Shown: piece after piece, positions 6,557-11,936 of the stretch
Position numbering within the stretch: position 1 is the first letter of the stretch
Layout: each line of letters starts with the position of its first letter
DNA from: an uncultured Sulfolobales archaeon
Lineage (GTDB): Archaea > Thermoproteota > Thermoprotei_A > Sulfolobales > Desulfurococcaceae
Assembly (NCBI GenBank): GCA_938003605.1
Contig: CALKYD010000035.1
Location: forward strand, 1 to 11,936
Direction: 5' to 3'
DNA length: 11,936 nucleotides
Program-made: the position numbers and the translations under genes
The notes under the pieces: model-generated
Seen by the model: the letters and a program-made list of their open reading frames with translations, nothing else
Database searches by the model: none
What the model was told of the DNA's origin: nothing

Positions 6557-6570
6557 GGGGCTTCGGTCCC
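6557..6570 (+). terminator. UUCG-tetraloop hairpin in the ECF operon 3' region
   Basis: GGGGC-TTCG-GTCCC forms a 5-bp stem (with one G:U pair) closed by a cUUCGg tetraloop, the most stable tetraloop class. The G:U pair becomes an A/C mismatch on the other strand, so the structure belongs to the plus-strand transcript, about 160 bases beyond the EcfT stop. There is no following U tract. It may stabilise or mark the 3' end of the ECF operon mRNA, or be incidental. Confidence 0.3.
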
Positions 6571-6574
6571 TTGC

Positions 6575-7414
6575 TTAGGGATTTCTGCAGAAGACTTCCT
6601 TCAAGCAATCAATTACTTCGCTCTCACTGATAGGCCTTAGCCTTGATTTAAGCAACCTGCAGTACTTTACGTGGGGCGGCTCCTTCACTCCATACTCCTC
6701 TATGTTGACTTTGCTTAGAAGCTCTATGGGATCTCCGTATGCTATTAAGCGCTTATTTAACAATAGCATTTTAGTTGCGTAGCCGAGCACATGACTTAAT
6801 TCATGCTCTACTACAACTATAGTTAGTCCAAGGGATTTCCAAAGGTCTTTGAGAGTAGCGTAGAACTCCTTCTTAGATACTGGATCTATGTGGGAGCAGG
6901 GCTCGTCTAGAAGCATGATCTTCGGCTTCATAGCTATTACTGAAGCCACCACTATTCTCTGCAGCTGACCCATTGAGAGCTCTGACACAAGCTTCTTCCT
7001 AAGGCCCTTCAATCCTAAGAGGTTTAGAGCCCACTCAACCCTCTCTTCTATAGTAGATGGGTCTAAACCCATGTTCTCTAGGGGAAACGCTACTTCCTCC
7101 TCTACAGTTAAGTTGAATACTTGGTTAACCGGGTTTTGTAGGACTACTCCAATAGTGCCTGCAACGCTTCTCACACCTCCTTCTAAAGCGTTAACTCCAT
7201 TAACGTACACTCGGCCCCTGATCCTTAAGCCACTTAAGTAACTCGCGCCCCCAGAGATCGTTCTTAGCAGAACTGACTTCCCTCCCCCACTAGGCCCTGT
7301 CACTAAAACGTACTCTCCACACTCTACTTTGAATGAAACGTTGTCGATTACCTTCTCTCCCTCTGCTTCAACAACTAAGTCTTCAACTTCAATGCAGTAG
7401 CTCAAGCACTGCAC
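6575..7414 (-). CDS. ECF-type ABC transporter ATPase (second EcfA)
   Basis: This 279-residue ATPase of the EcfA/CbiO group lies on the opposite strand from the ECF operon and converges on EcfT. Visible motifs are Walker A GPSGGGKS (40-47), the Q-loop VLQNPVNQVF (91-100; the LQNP...Q form is typical of EcfA), signature LSMGQLQR (146-153), Walker B IMLLDEP (166-172) with SHIDP, and the H-loop VVEHE with His204. It probably forms the heterodimer with the ATPase at 4735-5613, because no other EcfA is visible and EcfT needs two. The C-terminal tail of about 40 residues contains several Cys and is not recognisable. The GTG at 7414 has no good Shine-Dalgarno. A TATA-like element about 31 bases upstream suggests a short or absent leader. 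Confidence 0.88.
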   Translation of the reverse strand: MQCLSYCIEVEDLVVEAEGEKVIDNVSFKVECGEYVLVTGPSGGGKSVLLRTISGGASYLSGLRIRGRVYVNGVNALEGGVRSVAGTIGVVLQNPVNQVFNLTVEEEVAFPLENMGLDPSTIEERVEWALNLLGLKGLRKKLVSELSMGQLQRIVVASVIAMKPKIMLLDEPCSHIDPVSKKEFYATLKDLWKSLGLTIVVVEHELSHVLGYATKMLLLNKRLIAYGDPIELLSKVNIEEYGVKEPPHVKYCRLLKSRLRPISESEVIDCLKEVFCRNP

Positions 7415-7438
7415 CGATCAAGGGAATGCTGTATGAGG

Positions 7439-7453
7439 CTAATTAAGTATTTT
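7439..7453. promoter_or_regulatory. A/T-rich divergent promoter core between the second ECF ATPase and the TusA-like gene
   Basis: A run reading AATTAAGTATTTT is centred near 7446. On the minus strand it is about 31 bases from the GTG at 7414. On the plus strand it would initiate near 7473, ahead of the TusA-like start at 7533. Assigned from composition and spacing only. Confidence 0.35.
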
Positions 7454-7532
7454 GCAATGATTCCCATGACTCATGAAAGCTTAAGGCATGCTGTAGCCAT
7501 ACGCACTGATACCGGCGGGCTTAGGTGGTATA

Positions 7533-7775
7533 GTGGAGGTAGTGTTAACTGTAGATTTAAGAAAGGGGTCTGATGAATGTGTAGCTTATCCATTTGTGAA
7601 GCTAAGAAGGGAGATACGCAAGCTAAAGAAGGGGGAAGCTCTGAGAGTTCTTGGGGATCCAATCACGATCCCTATCAACACTCTAAAGGCTTTTGCTGAA
7701 AGACATAGCTTAATAGTGCGCATCGAGAACTATTCAGGCAACTCCTACTCAGTAATAATTGAAAAGACTTCTTAG
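7533..7775 (+). CDS. TusA/SirA-like small protein (sulfur carrier family)
   Basis: At 80 residues the protein has the size and order of the TusA fold: an initial strand VLTVDLR, a Cys near residue 16, a long basic helix FVKLRREIRKL (21-31), the turn KKGEALRVL (32-40), DPITIPINTLKAFAERHSL (42-60) and final strands with SYSVIIEK. TusA proteins carry persulfide sulfur on the first Cys of a CPxP motif, for tRNA thiolation or cofactor synthesis. Here the motif reads CVAYP, so the first Pro is missing and the second is one place late. Sulfur transfer is therefore likely but not certain. The GTG at 7533 has AGGTGG 4 bases upstream. It is divergent from the second ECF ATPase and 102 bases from the nucleotidyltransferase. 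Sulfur relay to molybdopterin or tRNA is an inference. Confidence 0.7.
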   Translation: MEVVLTVDLRKGSDECVAYPFVKLRREIRKLKKGEALRVLGDPITIPINTLKAFAERHSLIVRIENYSGNSYSVIIEKTS

Positions 7776-7806
7776 AACTCGCCCCTTCCTCCTCAATTTG
7801 AACTAA

Positions 7807-7814
7807 GTTTAAAT
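7807..7814 (+). promoter_or_regulatory. TATA-like element for the nucleotidyltransferase gene
   Basis: GTTTAAAT is centred near 7810, predicting initiation near 7837 and a leader of about 40 bases before the ATG at 7878. It separates this gene from the TusA-like gene as its own transcription unit. Confidence 0.4.
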
Positions 7815-7877
7815 GACGGGCTGTAGAAGTATCTGTAGAGGAAGAAGAGATCTTGAATTATCCAGTAGGTGTATGCT

Positions 7878-8951
7878 ATGAGAGGCTTTAGGGATAGGGA
7901 TTTCATTGAGTCAACTGAGGGCCTCTTATTCTGCGTTATAGGAAACATCCACCCCAAGGATAGAGTAATAGCTTACCTCAAGTACGTGCCTCAGCTAGAG
8001 TCCACAGTGAGAGTTAAGTGGTCTAGGGATGGAGTGATGTATGGTAGAATACTGCCATACTATAGCGCTATGGGAGTTAGGAGAACTATGGAGTTTTTAA
8101 GAGAGCACTACCCAAACTACATAGTCTTCGACAAACATAGGTCTATTGAAATAATCGGAGTTCCAAGAGATAGAGTGAAGCATCACTATAGACCTGAGGA
8201 GAGGCTTGCAGAGATAATTGAAGAACCCATGGATCCACTGGAGGAGCTGGCTAAAGAACTCATATCTAGGCTATCTAGTGAAGCGGGAGCTAGCTTAAGT
8301 TACTTCGGCATAACTGGCTCACTCCTCTTAAAAATACATAACTTGGCTTACTCAGACATAGATGTAATAGTTTATGGGAGAACGAGCTCGCTCAAGCTTA
8401 GGGAAGCATTAAAGAGGCTTTACAGCGATGAGAATTCAGAGTTCTCTCTTCCAAAGGGGGAAGTTCTTGAAGCTTGGGCAAGAGACATAATCAAGATCCA
8501 TCCATTGACTCTCCGCGAAGCCATGCTGCTCTACAGTAAGTATAAGTGGAATAGGGGGCTGTATAGAAACAGGCAGTTCTCAGTGCACCCAGTTAAGTTA
8601 GAGCATGAAGTTAGTGAAGAGTGGGGGCAGAAAGTACATAAGCCTCTCGGCGTAGTTGAAATAAGAGCTAGAGTAGTTGACTCCTCTGACTCAATATTTA
8701 TGCCAGCTACATACATAGTTGAAAATGTTAAAGTAATTGAAGGAGCGGAGCCTACTAAGCCTTTAACAAAGATTGTGAGCTATGAAGGCCTATACATAGA
8801 TCTAGCGGAGCCAGGGGATGAAGTCATTGCTAGAGGAAAGCTTGAGGAAGTAGAGGATTACGTGACTGGAGAGGAGTTCTGCCAAGTAACTATAGGCACT
8901 TTTGAAGCTGGGGGGAGGGATTACTTAAAGCCATTGAAGTGGTTTAGCTAA
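7878..8951 (+). CDS. Archaeal nucleotidyltransferase-domain protein (Pol-beta superfamily)
   Basis: The 357-residue protein resembles an archaeal group of predicted nucleotidyltransferases whose substrate is unknown. The middle carries the superfamily signature: FGITGSLLL (Gly-Ser at about 147-148), then SDIDVIVYG with the metal-binding Asp pair at about 160 and 162. The N-terminal 115 residues begin RGFRDRDFIESTEGLLFCVIG and include a PKDRVIAYLKYVP segment with no function I can assign. The C-terminal 120 residues are strand-rich and may form a small beta barrel, perhaps for RNA or protein binding (inference). The GTG at 7869 is in frame, but I prefer the ATG at 7878, which has AGGTG 6 bases upstream. 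The stop overlaps the end of the convergent MobA-like gene by four bases. Confidence 0.82.
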   Translation: MRGFRDRDFIESTEGLLFCVIGNIHPKDRVIAYLKYVPQLESTVRVKWSRDGVMYGRILPYYSAMGVRRTMEFLREHYPNYIVFDKHRSIEIIGVPRDRVKHHYRPEERLAEIIEEPMDPLEELAKELISRLSSEAGASLSYFGITGSLLLKIHNLAYSDIDVIVYGRTSSLKLREALKRLYSDENSEFSLPKGEVLEAWARDIIKIHPLTLREAMLLYSKYKWNRGLYRNRQFSVHPVKLEHEVSEEWGQKVHKPLGVVEIRARVVDSSDSIFMPATYIVENVKVIEGAEPTKPLTKIVSYEGLYIDLAEPGDEVIARGKLEEVEDYVTGEEFCQVTIGTFEAGGRDYLKPLKWFS

Positions 8952-9619
8952 GTGGAGCCACGTACTCCCTGCTTAAAGCTGCTTGAAGCCCCCCCTCTTG
9001 CTAAATCCTCAGCTATAGCTAGGTCTTCACATGTATTTACGTTAAAGAACTCCCTTACAGGGTTTTGTGAGAGAGCATGAGTACTTACGTAAGCTACGTT
9101 TAAGTACTTTAGTGCTGAGCGAACACTCTTCTCCCCCATTGAAATAGACCTCTCTATTGCTCTCAGCAAGGGCTCCCTTAAGTACATAGCGATGGTCGGC
9201 TCAATAAATCCCTCTGGCCACATTGGTACTACTGCTTCATACCCCCTACTTAGAACTGAATTCATCTTTAAGAATACTCCGCTAGTAATGAATGGTGTAT
9301 CTGAGGGCACTACTGCTATCTTTAACTCCCTTGACTCTAATGCTCCAGCATATATAGCTGCTAGTGGGCCCTCCATTGAGGGCGGGTCTACGGCATATGA
9401 TATGTTGAGATCTCCATATATTGCCTCAATGCTTTCCGCCAGAAGCTTCCTCTGCCACTCCTCCCTAACTACTACTACTATTTCTTTAAATAATGGAGTA
9501 AGGTTTCTAAGCACGAGCTCTATAAGACTCCTCCCTCTAACTTTTAGGAGGGGCTTGTACGCCTTAAGCCTACCCCCCTTCCCACCAGCTAAGATAGCTA
9601 GGCTTGCGTTAAGAGCCAT
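8948..9619 (-). CDS. mobA: MobA-like molybdenum cofactor guanylyltransferase
   Basis: MobA transfers GMP from GTP to molybdopterin to make the guanine dinucleotide form of the Mo/W cofactor. The 223 residues show the nucleotide-binding start LAGGKGGRLKAYKPLL (10-25, with Lys22), GPLAAIYAG (84-92), VPSDTPF (104-110, Asp107 as metal ligand), EPTIAMY (140-146) and the late FFNVNTCEDL (191-200) typical of MobA. The canonical LAGGxSxRMG is slightly altered. Other NTP transferases such as CofC or sugar nucleotidyltransferases are less likely given the C-terminal NVNT motif. The ATG at 9619 has a purine-rich AGGTTGAG upstream. It is divergent from mfnB. Formylmethanofuran dehydrogenase needs bis-MGD, so the neighbourhood makes sense functionally. 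Confidence 0.8.
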   Translation of the reverse strand: MALNASLAILAGGKGGRLKAYKPLLKVRGRSLIELVLRNLTPLFKEIVVVVREEWQRKLLAESIEAIYGDLNISYAVDPPSMEGPLAAIYAGALESRELKIAVVPSDTPFITSGVFLKMNSVLSRGYEAVVPMWPEGFIEPTIAMYLREPLLRAIERSISMGEKSVRSALKYLNVAYVSTHALSQNPVREFFNVNTCEDLAIAEDLARGGASSSFKQGVRGST

Positions 9620-9655
9620 TAACTCAACCTACTGACACTCTGCAGCTGCGTGCAG

Positions 9656-9665
9656 TATTTAATTT
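9656..9665. promoter_or_regulatory. Divergent promoter core between mobA and mfnB
   Basis: TATTTAATTT is centred near 9660 in the 78-base gap between the divergent genes. On the plus strand it predicts initiation near 9687, about 11 bases before the mfnB GTG. On the minus strand it predicts initiation near 9634, about 15 bases before the mobA ATG. Based on spacing only. Confidence 0.45.
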
Positions 9666-9697
9666 TGCCTGAAACACGCTTTTAACGGTGTACTGCT

Positions 9698-10420
9698 GTG
9701 GCTAAGCTACTCATAACTGTATGGCGCTTAGATGAGCTGGGCGAAGCCCTCCATGGAGGAGCGGACATTGTTGACGTCAAGGATCCATCTAAGGGGAGCC
9801 TGGGATTACCTGATCTCGATGTAGTTAAAGGAGTAGTATCGAGCGTTAGTGGGTTGAGGGAAGTCAGTATGGCTATAGGGGATTTAAGCGAGTACAGCGA
9901 TTCACTGAAGTACATAGCTTATGCAGCTGCATTAACTGGAGTAAACTATGTAAAGGCTGGCCTAGCTTCAGGTGACTTAAGCAAGTGCTTGCTCATAGCT
10001 TCAGAAGTCTCTAAGCAAGTAAACTATGTGGGTAAGCCTAAGCTAGTTCTCGCAGGGTACGCTGATTACTCTAGGTCTGGGTGCGTTGAGCCCCTTGAAG
10101 TAATTAGGTTAGCGAAGGAGGTGGGGGCGCATGGAGTCATGATTGATACATTAATAAAGGATGGAAAGAACACTTTCAACTTCCTTTCAAGAAGCTACCT
10201 AGAGGAATTTGTTGAAGAAGCGAGAAGACTCAACTTACTGAAGGCAATAGCTGGAGGCTTGGGGAGAGAGCACGTAGCTGAATGCATTAAGCTAGGCTTC
10301 GACGTCATAGGCATAAGGGGGGCTGCATGCAGAGGAGGCAGAGCAGGCAGAGTCTCCAGAGAACTAGTGGCTGAATTAAAGAACATAGTGCTAGCTTACT
10401 CGGGAAGAATGAGTGTGTAG
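9698..10420 (+). CDS. mfnB: (5-formylfuran-3-yl)methyl phosphate synthase, methanofuran biosynthesis
   Basis: MfnB condenses two glyceraldehyde-3-phosphate molecules to 4-(hydroxymethyl)-2-furancarboxaldehyde phosphate, the first furan intermediate of methanofuran. The 240-residue TIM-barrel sequence matches the family end to end: GGADIVDVKDPSKGSLG (20-36, Lys28), GVNYVKAGL (81-89, Lys86), LAGYADYSRSG (118-128), MIDTLIKDGK (148-157, Asp150 and Lys154), AIAGGLG, and near the end FDVIGIRGAACRGG. Lys28, Lys86, Asp150 and Lys154 line up with the active-site Lys and Asp residues described for the Methanocaldococcus enzyme, so it should be active. The start is a GTG with a short leader and no clear Shine-Dalgarno. 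Its 3' end overlaps the convergent mfnE by 25 bases. Confidence 0.95.
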   Translation: MAKLLITVWRLDELGEALHGGADIVDVKDPSKGSLGLPDLDVVKGVVSSVSGLREVSMAIGDLSEYSDSLKYIAYAAALTGVNYVKAGLASGDLSKCLLIASEVSKQVNYVGKPKLVLAGYADYSRSGCVEPLEVIRLAKEVGAHGVMIDTLIKDGKNTFNFLSRSYLEEFVEEARRLNLLKAIAGGLGREHVAECIKLGFDVIGIRGAACRGGRAGRVSRELVAELKNIVLAYSGRMSV

Positions 10421-11046
10421 AGCCCTTCCCTAGAGTGAATTATGTCGTCGAGAACCCATGGCTTAAGCCCATTGAACACAGCCACCCTCAAATAACACTC
10501 TTTAGCTAAGCAAGCAGCATACTCATCTATTACGCCTTGGCCCTGGGAGACGTCGCTTGCCTTCATTAACTTAATTAAATGGCCATTGGATCCCCTCAAT
10601 CCATCAACTACTTTACTTAACGCAACTACGTCAGCCCCCATGAGGCACCCTACGTATACAGCTATGGAGTCGCTCGTCACAGACCATGTCTTAGGCAGCT
10701 TATCTGACTCCCTTAGAATCCTGTAGGGCATTAATAGTGGAACCCTGCCCTCACTGAAGGCTCTGTAAGCTTCCTCCACGAGCTCCACAGGCTTTAGGGA
10801 TTCATGCAGGCTGCTGAGGTATACTCCATAGACTTCCATGGACTTTACGGCCATCCAATGAGCTACTTCATCGCTAAACCCCAGGCTTCCCTGGAGGCTT
10901 CTAACAAGATCTGCGAATACGCTTCCACCAGGCACTAGTACGACTAAGTGCTCCCCAATGTAGGAGTAAACCTTGCTTAACAGCTCCCTAGCTTTATTAG
11001 GATAAGCAATTAGATTGCCGCTAACCTTTAAGACAACTCTCTTCAA
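10396..11046 (-). CDS. mfnE: [5-(aminomethyl)furan-3-yl]methyl phosphate kinase, methanofuran biosynthesis
   Basis: MfnE, of the amino acid kinase superfamily, uses ATP to convert the aminomethylfuran phosphate to its diphosphate, the activated donor used by MfnF. The 216 residues show an N-terminal LKVSGNL (6-12, in place of the usual KxGGSL), VPGGSVFAD (38-46), a middle helix with FSDEVAHWMAVKSM (57-70), WSVTSDSIAVY (121-131) and GADVVALSKVVDGL (137-150), the nucleotide-binding end of the fold. The start is TTG at 11046; no ATG or GTG is near, and an AGGTGGG lies about 11 bases upstream. It overlaps the end of mfnF by 26 bases, so the two form one unit transcribed mfnF-mfnE. The 3' end runs 25 bases into mfnB on the other strand. 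Confidence 0.92.
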   Translation of the reverse strand: MKRVVLKVSGNLIAYPNKARELLSKVYSYIGEHLVVLVPGGSVFADLVRSLQGSLGFSDEVAHWMAVKSMEVYGVYLSSLHESLKPVELVEEAYRAFSEGRVPLLMPYRILRESDKLPKTWSVTSDSIAVYVGCLMGADVVALSKVVDGLRGSNGHLIKLMKASDVSQGQGVIDEYAACLAKECYLRVAVFNGLKPWVLDDIIHSREGLYTLILPE

Positions 11047-11936
11047 TTAAGCGGGCCCCACCTAAGGCTCTTTCTAAAGCCATTAATGCTGAGGCATAGG
11101 CTGGCAGCACGCTTGAGATTTGTGAGCCCATTAAGCTGCTTATACTGATGAACTTATTGAATCCAGCTCTTCTAGCTGCTTCAATAGCTAAATGCTCGCC
11201 TATCCCGGCAGTTACTGCAGTGAACTCATCTAAGTCTACGTTCATTGAGGCAATCCACGTCCTTACCTGCATTAGTGCTTCAAATACTTTAAATACTTGC
11301 GCTTCGTAAATGTACTTAGCTAACTCAATTACTTCACGCATGCTCACCATATCTGCGTCAGCGCATGGAACTCTGGAGAGTCTTTCAGCTGCCTCCCTTA
11401 CAGATACACCCCTCCCATCAGCTGTCTCCGTCGTATAGCTGCTGCTATCGATGTATCCAAGTATTAAGTGCACGTCCCCAGTTAACGCGAATTTCTCTGA
11501 GGAGACTCTAGTTAAGAATCCCTTGTATGGCACTCTATCAACTATTGTCGCAACGTTCCCCCTCAACACGCCTGTGTAGACTAGCTCACCGTAAGTTAGC
11601 TTCTCTGGGTCAGTGTATCCGCGCACAGCTATCCTACTGTTTACTAGGGGGATTATAGTAGTTGTAGTGCTGCCTACATCTATGAGTACAGCATTGCTTA
11701 TCCCCCGCTGAGGCATCTGTTTCTCCAGAAGCCACGCTGTTGCAGCCCAGTTAGCTGCAGCAACCTTTAAGTAATTGGAGACAGCTCTACGGCTATCTAC
11801 AAGACTCATTTCAGTAGTTACGTAGAGGTTTGATAGAGAGTCGTGAAATGCCTCCTCCACACTTTCAACAATCAATTTTACTCCCTCACTCTTAGTCCTA
11901 AACGCGTCGCTGAGCTCTGCAGTCATACATGCTCCA
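11021..11936 (-). CDS. mfnF: Methanofuran biosynthesis condensing enzyme MfnF, 5'-truncated by the window edge
   Basis: MfnF couples the aminomethylfuran diphosphate made by MfnE to gamma-glutamyl-tyramine, forming the ether-linked core of methanofuran. The protein belongs to the sugar kinase/Hsp70/actin fold. The frame stays open through base 11935, so the ATG at 11926 is internal; it lies in the conserved TMTAELSDAF-type segment, and the first domain strands with the N-terminal phosphate loop are outside the window. Visible are AELSDAFRTKSEGV, the second phosphate loop AVLIDVGSTTTTIIPL (residues 79-94 counting from that ATG), YGELVYTGVLRG (108-119), a DGRGVSVREAAERLSRV segment and a C-terminal AGIGEHLAIEAARRAG stretch. 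About 300 of roughly 320-370 residues are present. It overlaps mfnE by 26 bases. Confidence 0.9.
   Translation of the reverse strand, partial: GACMTAELSDAFRTKSEGVKLIVESVEEAFHDSLSNLYVTTEMSLVDSRRAVSNYLKVAAANWAATAWLLEKQMPQRGISNAVLIDVGSTTTTIIPLVNSRIAVRGYTDPEKLTYGELVYTGVLRGNVATIVDRVPYKGFLTRVSSEKFALTGDVHLILGYIDSSSYTTETADGRGVSVREAAERLSRVPCADADMVSMREVIELAKYIYEAQVFKVFEALMQVRTWIASMNVDLDEFTAVTAGIGEHLAIEAARRAGFNKFISISSLMGSQISSVLPAYASALMALERALGGARLIEESCLKG

Noticed and set aside
7433..7573. Possible 46-codon small gene overlapping the TusA-like start
   Set aside because: It spans the likely divergent promoter, overlaps the better-supported TusA-like gene by 41 bases, and has no recognisable sequence.
7471..7662. 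Minus-strand frame of 63 codons opposite the TusA-like gene
   Set aside because: It is antisense to a conserved-looking gene, has Ser/Pro/Leu-rich shadow composition and has no ribosome site.
8948..9619. MobA-like gene as CofC (2-phospholactate guanylyltransferase) for F420
   Set aside because: The FFNVNTCEDL end and the EPT motif fit MobA better than CofC.
9192..9635. Plus-strand frame of 147 codons inside mobA
   Set aside because: mobA on the opposite strand has all family motifs. This frame is its shadow, with Ser/Leu-rich low-information content.

Overview
The window looks like chromosomal DNA from a thermophilic or mesothermophilic archaeon that uses C1 carriers of the methanofuran/tetrahydromethanopterin (H4MPT) type. 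The evidence is three recognisable methanofuran biosynthesis genes (MfnB, MfnE, MfnF), a GHMP kinase of the archaeal pantoate kinase family, an alanine tRNA gene without an encoded CCA end, short A/T-rich TATA-like elements about 26-40 bases upstream of several genes, frequent GTG/TTG starts, and Arg codons dominated by AGG/AGA. A TACK-superphylum lineage carrying methanofuran genes (for example Nezhaarchaeia, Methanomethylicia, Korarchaeia or Bathyarchaeia) is my inference; the sequence alone does not settle it.

Layout. 1-1180 (+): the 3' part of a polar amino acid ABC transporter operon, a truncated ATPase followed by its permease. 1263-1336 (+): tRNA-Ala(UGC). 1374-1509 (-): a possible frameshifted small gene. 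1529-1972 (-): a small protein with one membrane helix, a coiled coil and a C-terminal helix-turn-helix. 2046-3017 (-): a CitG/MdcB-family protein, divergent from the next block. 3131-6398 (+): an apparent operon of an ECF transporter S component, a pantoate-kinase-like GHMP kinase, an ECF ATPase and the transmembrane coupling protein EcfT. 6575-7414 (-): a second ECF-type ATPase convergent with it. 7533-7775 (+): a small TusA-like protein. 7878-8951 (+): a Pol-beta-type nucleotidyltransferase. 8948-9619 (-): a MobA-like guanylyltransferase. 9698-10420 (+): MfnB. 10396-11936 (-): MfnE and the 5'-truncated MfnF. No gene-free stretch is longer than about 200 bases.

How the genes may work together. 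MfnB makes the furan precursor of methanofuran, MfnE converts the aminomethylfuran phosphate to its diphosphate, and MfnF couples it to glutamyl-tyramine. MobA would supply guanylated molybdopterin for a formylmethanofuran dehydrogenase, the enzyme that uses methanofuran. The CitG-like protein has no citrate lyase or malonate decarboxylase partner here and may do a ribosyl-transfer step in cofactor synthesis. The ECF locus has all the parts of a vitamin-type importer (S, A, T and a convergent second A) with a kinase placed between S and A. That suggests uptake coupled to phosphorylation of a small polyol or pantoate-like molecule, but the substrate is not visible from sequence.
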